Assembly (NCBI GenBank): GCA_900708905.1
Contig: CAADRB010000026.1
Location: 1,032,486 to 1,096,485, forward strand
Direction of reading: 5' to 3'
Source of the DNA: Hymenolepis diminuta
Lineage: Eukaryota; Platyhelminthes; Cestoda; Cyclophyllidea; Hymenolepididae
Length of the DNA: 64,000 nucleotides
Shown here: piece by piece, positions 1 to 14,400 of the stretch
Layout of the letters: every line of letters begins with the position of its first letter
How positions within the stretch are numbered: position 1 is the first letter of the stretch
Made by a program: the position numbers and the translations under genes
Notes under the pieces: model-generated
What the model was told of the DNA's origin: nothing
The model's input: only the letters and a program-made list of their open reading frames with translations
The model's database searches: none

Positions 1-140
1 AAATGATCAACAAACAGACAAACGAAAGGGTAGAAGGGAAGATAAGGCGGATATACTTATGTACACATAAAATACCGATTGAACATTGGGAGAAGTGAGG
101 GTAAGGAAACAGGATAAGGAAAAAATGTTTGCCTTTCCAC

Positions 141-317
141 TTAGGTGAGGTAAATGCGATGGTAGTCATTTGCTCCAAAAGTGGCATTGCACTTAGGGCA
201 TTTGCGGTTACGTGTCTCGTAGCGAGTCTTAAGACAATTCAGGCAGAAGACATGAAAGCACTTGGTCAATATGGCATCCTTCTTGTGGGTCTTGCATGTC
301 GGACAGGCCAATTGCTC
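141..317 (-). other. RING-HC finger (C3HC4) in the last exon of BRE1
   Basis: Residues 1044-1101, ending at the TAA at 141-143. The zinc ligands are C1048, C1051, C1063, H1065, C1068, C1071, C1083 and C1086. The core [11 protein letters not shown] and the tail [11 protein letters not shown] are near-identical to the RNF20/40 C-terminus, and RING activity in this family needs that extreme C-terminal tail. The exon follows a CTCTAG acceptor, and its 5' neighbour ends in EIQDYK, the conserved lead-in to this RING. Confidence 0.96.
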
Positions 318-3300
318 CTAGAGAAGAGAGAAATAAAAATATCAAAAGTTAACTTACTCTATCGACACATCATTGTTTATTGGGAGCAAATCACAGATAA
401 TATATTATTAAAGGAAAACTTGGCTTAACTCGCATTACCGACCAGAATTAGCAAGTACAGTTTTTCAGTCACACCACTGGATGCGCACCGCTGAACACAG
501 GCCTTGTGACCTGTAATTTGACACGTTACATTACCGCAACGACACTAATGTTCTATAGCACCTTATTAAAGTTGTTAACTACATTATTCAACATTCTAAA
601 GAAGATAATCTTAATCAAGAGCGTTTCGAGGTAGGATAGATGTTTACTATATTAAATATGCTCATTAATGCTACCGATAAAACAGGTAAATGCATCGGGA
701 ACAAAATAAATTCGAGATTCAAAATAAAAAATGAGATAAAGAAATGAAAAAAGGGTAAGATTTGATTTACAGATGCACAAACAATTCCCATTTTGAACTT
801 CAAAAAACCGTCAATGAGTCAGCTACAGATGCGTAAAACTGTTAACATTCCCGATTTTCTCATCTTGTGAAATATTCAACAACTGTCTATAGGGCGTAAG
901 AGATCCACTTACTGACCGTAAGTACACAGAAAACCGATCAACGAAAAGAATCAAAAACATTTTGGTAGTTAAAAGAACACTCATACATTTACATAGGATG
1001 ATCTTCGTGTGTTTAAATGGCCATGAATGAGAAAAGTTTTCGTCACAATATGAAGTTCGGAAACCGGTTATTCCACAGCTCAGATAGATCCAAAGATTGC
1101 AAAGAGATGTTAGATAAAACTCAATATTACAGACATTACAGCGAAGTGAACGATTACGTATAAATCAAATTTAGGAAAACGGTGACACAGAAATCAGCCA
1201 GCACGTCTACAGTCAGAGATTACGAATCCAATGACCATTGGTGCATTGTTAGTGAGAAGGGCACCCAAGTGCACCCAGTAAGTCTAGCGACAGAAGACGG
1301 GTGTTAAAACGTTAAAAGTTAGGTAGGCACCATTCATTCAATCACAATTCCTAATTCTAACTTTGAGTAGATAGAGACTGGACATTTAGCCGTTAGTCGT
1401 TGCAGATATTTGATTAGCAGTATAATACATTCCAGCTAGCGGAGCAAACACTAATTGCATGCTTCGGCGACCTCTTGGTTAAATGGACTAAATAATAATA
1501 TGCACGTATGGTCCTACGGTGAATAATATAAGTCAGTAATGGGGNGGGATTCTGGTGAGGACAAGCTGTATAAGTGGAATGATGTGAATGTGAGAGTCAA
1601 GGGGAGAGTAGATAGAGTATGAGTGTGAGGGAAAGAGCAGAGGGCATAAAAATTGGCATACCTTGTAATCCTGGATTTCAGCCAATAAGACTTCGTCAGC
1701 ATTGTGCGATTGTTCAATCTTTCGCAAGCGCTCATACTTGCGTTTCAGTGTCGTATATTCCTCCTGGTTTTGAGACATAAAAAGAAGAGAGGGAAAAACG
1801 ATGAGTGTAAATAATGCAATATGGCTGAAAAGGAACGTGTTTACGGCATTTGGGGAAATTTACTTTTCGTGAATCGCAACAGAGTGATGTGTTAACTTGC
1901 ACGTTAGCAAAAAAATCGCATCCGTTTCCCTAAACTAACACTTTTACAGCATCGTAATTTAAGTTTTCACTTTTAGATTTATCTTTAAGATCGTAGTTTA
2001 CGAAGACAATTGATTAAAGACTACAAGATCATAGGAGCTGATTTATAACATAGAAGAGACGAGAGCTTGACTTTTGTCACGACGTTTTTAAAAATTCTTT
2101 TCTTTTATTACCCGAGAAAAGAGGCAATTAACAACCATCAACACTGCCTCCCTTAAATGCTGTTTTATGCAATCAACCAAATGGTAAATCAATACAGATG
2201 TCTCGAATTACAATCAGTAAGCATACAAGTCATCCCAAACAACAACTAGATCTTGTTGAATCGATTCTTGACACACCAGTGAAGGGAGTCATTTTTATTA
2301 GTCATATGTAAATCGCCCACTTGACAGACAAGCTCGTTCTTAATATATAACCGCTGTATTACTACCACTTTTACTCATCTCTTTATGGATTCATACGGTT
2401 GAAGTCCAACCCAACTTGAAATCTTGTATGAATCAAGAAACCTATCGTGAGGAATTCAACCCTCACCACTAAGGTATGCAGATAATTTCGAACAAAGTGG
2501 ATTCAGATGGAAGAATGTGATGTATAGTTATGCGCTGATCACAAACAAATTAACTTGCGACACATGGCATTGGAGTAGACATCGGAATTGAACTGAAATT
2601 ATTAATTGTACAATAAGAAAACAGTCTCTCCAATATCCTCCACAGATTACTAATTCGATGTTTTTTTAAAATCATGATACCTCACCGTCATTGATACACC
2701 GTTAAGCCGCAATTCAAAATCAACCACGATTATCTACCCACCTGAAGTCTCTGATGACGGAATGAGACCTGTTCATAAGCTGAGGCCTTTTCTTGTACCG
2801 ATGTTTGGGCTTCGTTGAGTTGAGCAAGATACTTTTGTACTGTCACACGCAAGTCCTCTTCGCGTTGTTGACACTCTACTGACTTGCGTTTGTAGGCCTC
2901 TTGGGACTGTTGACGTGAGGAAGCCTCCTTCTCAAGAGTCTCCAAATTGGCAAGTAGGAGTCGTTCCTACATTTAAATAGAAGTACAACATGGTAAAATA
3001 ATACCAACAACAAGTCTAAGCAAAATATGCAATTAAGATTGATAAATTATTGGAATTTCATACTAGTATATTCGGTTTATTTGGGTTAAGGAGGAAAATT
3101 GAAAGATATGCAGCTTTTGAAATCTGAAATAGTATCATTCATATCGTCTTTTCCTACTAGCTCTTTTTATAGTAGCTAGTTTCAACTAATAAAACCAGAA
3201 TAATCCGATATACCGAGACGACATAATCAACTACTCAATTCACCCTATTCCTCGATAATCTCTTAACAATAGGATTATAAAATATCACCGGGAGACATAG

Positions 3301-6300
3301 GGATCAGATCATGAAGTTTGAGATTTGGAATAAGACACAACGTACCTTGCTTTTTACTAGCAACCAGACAACCTGCGTATACTCATAATTATTTTGTCTA
3401 CATTGGTAAAAGCTTGACCTATTTGATTTGACTTGGCATTCGAAAGGCAAAAGATTACAAAAAAGGTGGTATGGAAGTAGCTCTCGAATTTTAGATCAAT
3501 GAATTTAAATACTAACCAGTAATTTTATTAACTGGATTATGAAAAGAACGTGCATAACGGGTTATGTATGAAACTCAGTTAGTCACAAACACTAGGCTTG
3601 AAGTCTCTTAAACCGCTCGAGACTTTACAGAGCCTTCGGTCTTGAATTCCGCATCGATTTAAGAACGTACTTCAACGAGTATTTACCACCATCTACACTC
3701 AGATAACTGATATTAGAAATTTTATAGTGTACCAATAACTTGGTATGTTCGAAAAACTCTTAAATGTCTGGAAATCTTTAAAAGGAGTCGTTTAAAATTT
3801 GCCCGTATATTGCATAATTTTGAAAGCCAAATCTTTTATTCAGAGCCGAAGAACAGTGGGCAAATGATCTTATAACTTCTAATTTATAGCCAAAAATGGT
3901 GTGCATCAGACCTGAAAGATTAATAGAAAGATTAACTGTAAGAAAAAAAAACATTTTCTCGTCCATTAGAAATATTCAACGAGGAAAAATCCTTAAATAG
4001 TAAAATTATTAATATGACATTTGAATTGCACTTTTTTATGTATTTTACATTACAATGACATTCATCCCCTTCTAAGCAAGAAAGTTTTCCTTCTTGAAGA
4101 CACAAGATAAATCTACTAGTCTAGCCTAAGTTCATTTGATCGTATGAATCGTCGAACGGTAAAAATGAATAACTCCCACATCCAGTTACGAAAAATTTTC
4201 GGACACTCATTTTGGAGAGGGATGGCATGCATCATGGAGCCTCTCTGATGAGAAACTCAAATTCTGTCATGGTCTTTATTAACCGTGGCATTTGGCTTCT
4301 TAGACAAATATGTTAACCACACTGTGTCACTGATGTACACACGAAAAAGCAGGATATATGGTAGAACTATTGTCAAGTGGGCACAAGGAGTACTTATAAT
4401 TAATGGGTTAAGGAGTTAGAGGGTGAAAGCTAAGATTGAAAGAGGGGAAAGGAAGGTGGGTGGAAAGCAACAGACTGCCACGTGGTTGCGCTACCCACCC
4501 ACCACCGCATCACAAGAACTCCACATACACAAAGGTACGTGCACTTTACTCGTCGTTGTATCGCATTCTGCAGCTCTCGTTCTCTTAGTCTCCTCCTTGC
4601 TTCCTGTCAATTAATTGTGTAGTTACATGGATTTCGTACGAGCTGACTAAGCCTACCCGACTGTTTGCGCGCTCTTCGCATACACATGACGTCCGAGAGA
4701 TTCAGACAAAATGTAAACAAGCACTGCTCTGTCACTAGGTAGCAGCATCAGCACCAGCAGAATGTGCGCTACTTTTAAACATATTAGGGTGAGACTTTGG
4801 GATGAAGATAAGCTGCCATGCCCCCTTCTGAATTCATACTGCTTTAATATCTATTCAGAAATGACTCGTCTAGCATATAGTGAACGAAAACTAAGCAAGC
4901 AAGAAAATATTTGACTTCTATATCCAACTAAAGCTAACATTTTTATTTGGAGACTCCAAATTAAGTTCTAATGGAATAGAACTTTCAATTGTGTAAAATA
5001 TCGCCATCAATGAGGGCATAAAAATCAAATTGAAAAGAAAACCAGGGTTTTTATAGATTAAACTCACTGGGTTTCACTAATATGAAATTATGGCATCGTT
5101 AAAATCAATGTGATACTCAACAATTAATACTTCTGAATGAGGACTAGTAGCTAGCGGGAACTCTAAACAAAAAGTACACTCAAGTACAAATTATACTACT
5201 GGCAATCACCAATAGCCTATATTCGCTCGCTATGGCTCGAATGGCCCCGATTAGATAAAAGTACATATCTGCTATCGCTTCATGATTGAAGTAATCTGCC
5301 AGCCAATGGCTAATGAAGACTCCGATCTACATAAGCAACTAGATGAACTGGGCGCTAGTGACTGTTTCGATTGAAATGTAGCTATACCCGTGGCGTAATG
5401 AAAAGGTAGGTTATAATAAATTAACGCACTTATTCTTTTAATCAGGAGCAATAGCAATTCACCCGCACGTAGTGATAATACGACCATTAAGTTGGACCAT
5501 AAAAGTTTCAACTTCGAATGATTCATCTATAATGAAACGATGTTAATGATCCTAACATTAACGAGCCCGATTATGGTTGAATTCTTAGTCCTTAAGTCAA
5601 ATAACTCATTGTTCCTAGCTGATTCATTGAAACTGTCGATAACCGCCATTTCATTTGAGAATATTCCGAACATCAACAGTAGTTAATTTTTATTGCGTTT
5701 CTTAAACATATTCTGCGGGAGACTAGACGTGTAACATCGACGAATTCAGCACATTCAATAACGGTAATTTGTCGAAAAGGGACTCAATGGGTTGTTTGTA
5801 TTTGTGGTCAATCAGAAAAATTTTATTTTTGGCAATTTTGACAATTTTAATAAAAGTCCACAGATTACTATAAACACGATACAAATATCTTTAAATCTAC
5901 ATTTATTCATAAGAGTGAACTCGAAATTTTGGATCACAGCCATCAGTTAGTTCTCCGGGACTCATTAGTCTCCTCTTTTCTGCTCCGACTGGTCTCAATG
6001 GCTACCAGTTGGCAAAATAGATGACACTCGTTAATATATTCGTGATACAGATGAATGTTTCAAAAACACTACATAAACAGTTCTGAACCAAATTTCAAAA
6101 AAACGAAAAGGAAGATACTGATGATCAAAGTACTTGTGGGTAGGACTCCACTTCAACGTTATCAAATTAGAAGAGTGTAACTCAAGTGTAGGAGGAGGTG
6201 TATCGAAGCCGAATTAGGCGACACAGTTCTCCGGAGTACTTGACATGTCGGAGAGCGCTAGCATACTGATTGTCATCAGATTCCACTCTCGATTGGATAA

Positions 6301-9300
6301 AATTAAGCATCAATCAGCCAATTGTCTGCGGCAAATAAAAGCGCATGTATGCATTTATTAAATTACTACACGATCTCGGGAAAAACTGCTTTTGTTTTCT
6401 ATTAAACTAAATCAAACATACAAACACGTTACTTTATGCCTACACCGTCCTTAACTTTCGCCTCATCAAAAATAGAATGATCATACACACAGTCAACCTA
6501 CATCTGATTATTCTAGCTTGAATTTCAGATCCACGATATTTACGTACTGTTTTATTTTGTCCCTTTCTATTTCTGCGTTGATATCTAATAAACTTTGGTT
6601 TCTCCAACGTGCTCTTGAATGTGTGATACTTGTCTACTCGTCTAGCTATTACCTCAGTTTAGCAGAAGCATTTACATTTAGATGATGGATACCGACTTTT
6701 GCACCTTTGTTTACCATTAAAGAATAAGATTGAAAGGTTATTAGTTATAAAAGCATGAACAGAATATGCCCCCGCATACTAGAAAACAGGAGATTAAGGT
6801 AAACACTATTTTAAAGAACTTAAATTACGTAGATAGCATAAAAGATTTTCATCTTAAGCAGGATAAGAAGAGTGTGGAAAAGCATGTGGGTGTCTGACAG
6901 ATGCGTGGGAAAAGTGAGCGATAAAACAGTTAAAGTAGTATACTGCAACTTGATGAAGACTATTTAATAATATTCAATCCAAATCCTTAATGAAGGATTC
7001 TCTCTCTTCGTGTACTTCAATAGAGTATCTGGTGAAACTGAGAACAAAAATGTCACTTTCCCCCTCTTTTAGTAGATGTTCCCTCTCATTTAGTGCCTTT
7101 GTTTTACAATCAGAATTGGACAAGATCGATAGAAAGAGAGCTATTACTGTTGCGAAGCAAGAGGGAATATAGTGGGTGAGAAAAGAATGGGATAGAGCAG
7201 GTAGGTGCTTTGACAACTTTTGACGGAGGATTATATGCAATAAATCAGGCGTAAAGGGTTCCCGGTGTGTAAATAGATCGACTACAACGCATTGAAGAGT
7301 GCGATAGAATTAAATCGACTACAGTGCATTGCATATCATGTCAACAAGAATTAGGGTGGCGGTAATATACGCAGTTAGATTTAACACCAATAGAAAAGTA
7401 CGCGTATGTGAATCTCAAGCAGATTACAACCAGATAAATCTGAGACAGATGGGATTTTGTACAAAATCATTTATTGGGGCTTACCATGAGTGAGCTCTAG
7501 TCAGCCCTACCATGATATAGGTGTCAATTAATTGCTCTTAAATGAGACGAATTTATCAATATGACGCCCAATTTAATCAACAAGCCAATAAGCTCTGAAT
7601 ATCACGGTCATGAACCCATTCGGCTAATCAGGGGGTCACTTGCATGTAAGCTTTGAAAATAAGGTCATATCCGATAAAAGTAGACAATCCGATAAATCCG
7701 TAATTTAAATGAATTAAGATTCTTGATGTTCTTATTACATACTCCACTTCTACTAAACCCTCTCTGTTTCACTTCTTAGACAATTTTATTTTTTCCCCTA
7801 CTTAAATACTTTCACATGATCAGAAACTGTAAATATTTTGCTTTGACGTGGGTAGTAATAGGCTACAAAAATCAATATCTCTGGTAGATCAAATTCAATG
7901 AATCCTGAAATCAAAACAATTCTACTCTACATGAATTTCATAGTGTGGTAAAAATGATTTGAAATTGGTTAATTAAACAGAGACTGTTTAAATCCAAAAA
8001 TTTTTTTATTTCAACAGAGCTATAAGTGTGAAAGAAATCTCCTATTAGAATGATTTCGTTCTACACTATTTTCTTCTAAGACCTAAAATATCTGTAACAG
8101 ATCTTTATTATCAGACAGTCGTCAACATTTCTAATAACTACAACAGATGCCCGAACAATCTGACAGTAGTACATGATATAATTTGCACAATTACTAGTCT
8201 TTCTCAAGGGAGTCTGAGATTAAATTATACCTAGAGAAAAGACACCTATTCAATCAATTGACGAGACTGTCGGCTTTAAGATAAATGGATTACTATACGT
8301 GCAGGCCAAGTCACTAAATACGGTTCGAATTATGAGGTCCGGATAAACATCCACACTTACTGAATGACCTTTGAACATGGAAATGTGAAAACAGAAATTG
8401 CCCAATAGGTTAACAAGAATGCGTCAAGTTCAAATGAACTTGTAGTCATAATGACCGGAAATTTATCATGGTACGGCCAGGCCACCACATAAAATCACGC
8501 GTAAAATTGTGACCCACTCAGTCACACACAGGCGCTTTCCGAATAATCTTTGAATACAAGAGTCATGTGACGCAAGACGTGAAAACACAAAGTGGACAAA
8601 GTTTATCCAAAAGAGGCTCTAAATTTAGCTCCGGTGGCCAACCAGTGGGAAGAGATGAGATGGCATAACGCCAACAATAACAAAACCAAGGATGAGTCAT
8701 AGGCAGAGCTATCACACACAGGAAATAACAACTGGGGCCAGAACACAAGTCCTCGTCTTTACAGGAGATGGGTATTTAAGACAAATTTATGCAAATCCAA
8801 CGAATAGAGCTGTTAATGAAACGGGGGAAGAACCATTACATATTCATATCAACAGTTTAATACTTGTTACCAATGTTAGTGATGTGTAGAGGATTTAATG
8901 TCTGAGTTACCAAACAACGTAAGCTCCAATGTGACAAGCGCATACCAAATGATCTTGATTATTAACATCAGTCGGTCTTGTTTATTAGAAGAGATGTATC
9001 CAGATGACATAACCAATCACTCAATTTAACTAACTGGCCAATAATCACTGAGCTTTCATTCGACAACCTAATATTCAATTCACATTCGAATTTTGAAACA
9101 TTATCAGATGGGTAATTATAATTTCGGAATTCAAGATTTCTCCAATTATATTCAGTCATCCTCCTCTCAACTCCTTATTGGAATATACCACTGTTCCACA
9201 TGTTAAGATGCTTTGTTATGATTAACAAATCATAATATCTTACGTTACCATCACTAATAACATCCAATAATGAGATTATCAAAAGGCAGATTCTTAATCG

Positions 9301-11402
9301 GAGAGACACCAGGCTACGATCACTCTCAATATAAAATTAAGTAAAATATCTAAAAGGAAGATAAATAACTAAACGCGTTACTTACATACAGATTGTTTTT
9401 TCTTAGATTGTAAACACCGAGATTTGACAAGATGGATATGTTAAGTACACTACTAGACTAAATGTATGAAAAATAATAGGCTGACCAAAACTTCTGACTG
9501 ATTAAAAATTGATTTTGACCTTGTAGGCGTCAAGTGCACTTTACAGTTAACATGACAAACAAGTAGAGAAAAAAACTACCAACTTGACCTGCATTCTATA
9601 CATATACAAGTTAACGAAAGTATCAAAAAGGAACTTGCCTTATCCTCCTGCTTTTGAAGAGTGCGATGTTGGGCCTCTAACTTGACATGCATCATTCTCA
9701 GCTGCTCATCCAGCAGTTTTTTATCCTCCTTCAACAACCTTACCAACTGGTTAGTCTTAATGCATTCCGCCATGTGATTCAAATAGGCGTCCTCCTTTTC
9801 ACGCAAATTCTTCACCAACCGCGTATTCTGCTCTTGCACGTCCTCAAACGCTTGACCCGTTACCTGAGAACAAAATAAGGGAGATATAATAGAGATAACC
9901 TTAACAAAGTGTATCATCTAAACGTGCTTTATAGTCGATCTGCCTACCTCCATCTCTTTAAGCATAACATCCTCCTGTTGTCGGGCTGTGGCAACCTGTT
10001 GTTGGAGAGAACTTACGCATTCCTCTAACGTATGACATCGACGCTGCGTATGTTGAAGTTCCAGCAGAAGTTCAGTCACTTGCCAAGCTTTTCGCTCTTC
10101 CTCCAAATTGGCGGAATTTTTCCTAGGAATGGGTGGCATAAGGGGGTGTTGGATAGGTGGGGGTGGTGGAGGGGGAGGAAGCGAAGATCCGGTCGATTTA
10201 TCGATAACCAATTTTTCACCACCTTCAGGGTAAATAGTGGTTTTGGTGGCGGAAGGGGAATCAGTTGCAGTAATTGCCATGGTAGTTCTCTGGCATTCCT
10301 GAGGAGAAGGTTCAGCAGAAACTCCCTCGACTTTTCGCTCTGGATTGAGATTAGACGACACCGACTGAGCCTCAGCATTAGAAGGTTCACGTTTGACGCT
10401 AGTGGTGGATGCACTAGCAACACGACATTCACGCTGAAGATGGGAGTAGCGAGTATGCAAATCATCGTAACTGTTTTGAAGAGAGGTGAGCTGGCTGCGA
10501 ACTTCGGTGAGCTCTGAGCGCAGCTTTGCTTCGGATTGAAGGAGAGCGGCTTTATCGCGTTGGTCTTTGGGGATCACTTTGTACATATTCAGCAAAACCG
10601 ACATCTCCTTTTCAGCCTCCTTTGAAATTCTATGAAGGAAAAGATAGAAAACCTCATTTAGACAAGTATGGACGGAGAATAACCAAGATAGCTGCTAATG
10701 AACATGTTAAGGAAATAATTATAATATGTGGTAAATGGGAGGTAGTTGGGGAGTAAAACGTGCTTCAATTGTTGCCTGAGGTCACGAATTATTTCCTCTG
10801 AGGATTGACCAGATGTTGATCCTTTTCGATCTCGTGGGGTGGATTCCTGAAAAAAAAACATGAAAAAAACTGAAGCATAAAATATAATAAAAGCCCAAAA
10901 TGAATATGAAAAGAGATGACAACTCTTTCTCTTCAAGCGAATTAGAAATATGGATCTTAGAAACTACCTAAGAACCAATTTCTTTGATTTCAGCTATCCA
11001 CTTTTTTACTGGGCTACTGAACACTTTAATACCAGTAAATAGAAAAATTTACCTCAGTCTTCATAGTTAGAAACTGAATATCACTTTCATATTATAAGAT
11101 GGTCGAAAAGTAATTCTCAATAAAAATACCCAGCTGTTTAAATGTTCAAAAACATATCCAATTATTGGCACACATGGAAGTTAGGAAACCAATCGACTGA
11201 CTGTAAAGAAGGATCAATACAGAAGTACATACTGTGATTAACGCGAAGACCAGCAAGAACTGTTAAGCAAAACGGAAGACTATAGATTCAAAAGTGCAAT
11301 CTTGATTCGTTTAAGAAACTGCAAATGAATGCATAATTGAGATTCGACTTTAAAATAAATCTTTTTATGCTCTTCTTAAGTCCAATATTTATTTAAATAT
11401 AC

Positions 11403-11433
<31 letters not shown>

Positions 11434-14400
11434 CAGGCAGTTCAATGACAAGAGCTATTTGGATATAGACCGAGATGACTAAGGTAATCAAGTCAAACGA
11501 CCAGCTTCATTTATTTAAACATCTGAGATCGACATGTGACGAAATCACTCGCCATCGGTTGTAAGCCAACAGTCTTATCAGTGCAATAACATATCCATAC
11601 AAGACCAGTTAACAATATCCAATTAGCAGACCAAATATGAGTTCAAAAGGAAAGCCGTTTATGCATAACAATAAAACGATAACTTGTGATTAGTACCCTA
11701 TTACTATTAACAGACACCACTTCAATACAATTTCCAGATTAGTGTAGCAATACAGCCTTACAGTTGTTTGGCAAGTTTACACAATCAGTCAGCCAAGCAT
11801 AAGTAAATTCAACTTTGACGACATAACAAGTGCAATATCGCATTTGTTTACTATGAAGGCCCAAAGAATATCTGCAAGTTTTTGGAGAGTTTAGTTGACT
11901 CTCAAAAAACATATTAACAAATTGTGTTATCATTTATCCAGAATGTAAACTCAATTGGAAAATTATCGGTAAATAACTTAGGAAAACTAGTACAGATTGC
12001 ATTAAACTGATACAAAATACTGACTTCAGTGAATTTTGATAGGTTTGTTATGGATAGCGTAGTATTTAACACAAAGTCTGTCAAATCAGAGACCTGTGAG
12101 TTTTTCGCATAAGTGACTCCAGGTTAGTCCTCCTTTAACCAAGTCAAGCGTTTCAATACTTCTTTTAATGTACGGAAGCAAAGCCATAAATTCTATTAAG
12201 AAAATGTGTCATCTATCTTCCATTTTATTGGTTAGATTTTTTTCTGCAAGTAATGTAATATAATTTTGTCTTAATTATTGCTTAATTACGACGGAAGATC
12301 TAAAACAAACGCTGCTATAAGGTTTAAAAATCACATACAAATTCAAGTCGTTATCGAATAAATGTCTCAAGAACTCATCTCGGATGAGAGATGATGTCTC
12401 ACTTGCAAAACTCCACAATCATCTGAGCATTTCCGTTATCAAAGAACTGAATAAGTAATGGTAGTCTTTGAACCCGATATTAAATAGGCAACGAAAACGG
12501 CAAATATTTGACTGATATGCGACTCATCATACTTCCGGCCGTCTTCAAATTTGATAAGAATTTTGTATCCTGCCTAAGATCTAGGAAACAGAGAATACCC
12601 AAGAAACTCTCTTTTGTTTATGAGTTAAAACCATGGTAAAAAGACCTCCCTCACCTAAACGCAACCTTTTTATGCCTAAATTAAATAAGTACAGTCAAGC
12701 ACTTTTCAGTCTTTTGACTTTGGAGTACAATGGGAATGGCAACTTAATGACATGGGATGATTGGGTGTTGAACCATCCAAAGTATTTTGATTTGCAACTT
12801 CATACTGGAAGTACTTTAGAAGTACTCTAATCTTGTCCCGCTACTGCTAATTTATCACTAAAAATATTTTATCTGAAATGGTTTTCAATCTGGGACTTTT
12901 CTCTCTATCAGGACGCATGAGTGCAAATGCCAAACCGACCCGCATAATACAGACAACAATTTTCTGGTTCATGACGTGCATGCCAGTAGCCATCATCAAC
13001 ACAATCATGATCAAAACAGCACATGCACACAGCCAAGCAAGGGAAGAAAACATACACAGAGCGAGCTGCGCAGAGTGACTCCCCGCTCTTGTTTTCACAT
13101 ACCCCGCCGACACTCGCCAAGAAAGCTGCGTGAGCCCCTGGACGTAAACAATGATTAGCGTGCAAGTACCCCCGCGCACACAACACACAACAATGATTAA
13201 AGACCACGACCCGGACACAACACACAAAACAAAACCGTAGCCCACGTCGCTTGACGCCACCTTGTTGGTAGGCATACGCACATAATGGAAACTTACCACA
13301 GCCAAATGGGAAGCTGAAGAATTGGGAGAAGTCACTTCAGCCTTGACCTCTATTGGTTCAATGCTCTCAGGCTTACAGGAAGATTTCTGTTCTGAAGATG
13401 GAGCCTCAGAAGGCGTAGCTGTTGCTGTCATAGCTTCTACTGGTTGCTTCATCTTTTCTGTGAGTTTGAGTACAGCTGCATTGGATTCTGAAAAAGCTTT
13501 CCTAACCTGTTCTAACTCCTCTTGTGTGGCTTTCAACTCATCGGCAATTTGTTGATGATTGTGGGCGGCCTCCATGGACTTGCGACGAAAACGATAGACT
13601 TCATTTTTGAGCTGTTTGTTTTGCAACTGGAGGGTGTTGATGAGGCTACGCATCTCACTGCTGATGGGGAGGACTTGTTCATTGTGGGCCATGACCTGTT
13701 TCAAGTCGGCTTCAACGTCGTCAAATTGACGGCGAAGTTTGGAGTAGAGCTCTTCTTGGGACAACATCTCAGACTTCATTTGGGATAGTATTGCCGTCTC
13801 GTTAGCCTGAAAATGTAGGGAACGAGAAGAGTTAACGATGTTAGGCTATAAATAAATACTTCCCGAAACGGAAAATCTCCCCTCTTTAACTGGAAATTGT
13901 TTCAATTCATTATCGTGGGAAAAGGAGAACAAATAGGGCATTATCGGAGGAGAGTTGGTACACTATGTTTAATATTCATTTTATTTTGGAGATTAGGTAT
14001 GGCCATTAGTAATTGAATACTACTAAGAAAATATGATTTTTTTAGTTAAAATTTCACCTAATAACCGCTCTTTAGCTGTAAAGACGGGATGAGAACTTTG
14101 ATATCTGGACTACCAGTGGGGGAGGGGGGGAACTCACGATAAACTCCCTTTGAGGGAAGGCGTGACTTGGCTATGATTGACCTTCCCTATCCTCAAATGT
14201 GTCTACTTTATCCGTTAAATCAATTTTATTTGACAAAATGTAAAATTATGCTAACTAGGTAGGACGCATTCTACCCGGGACCTTGTAGACATATGTAGGC
14301 CACAGAGGTATACACCTTTCAACAGATTGGGACTAATAGCGAAAGTGAATGTTAACGTAAACTTTTCATTGTGGAAAATTGCATTGGATGTCTTTACTAT

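Noticed and set aside
10032..10517. 161-codon plus-strand frame opposite BRE1 exon 10
   Set aside because: A shadow of the antisense coding exon, whose minus-strand frame matches the BRE1 family and splices in phase.
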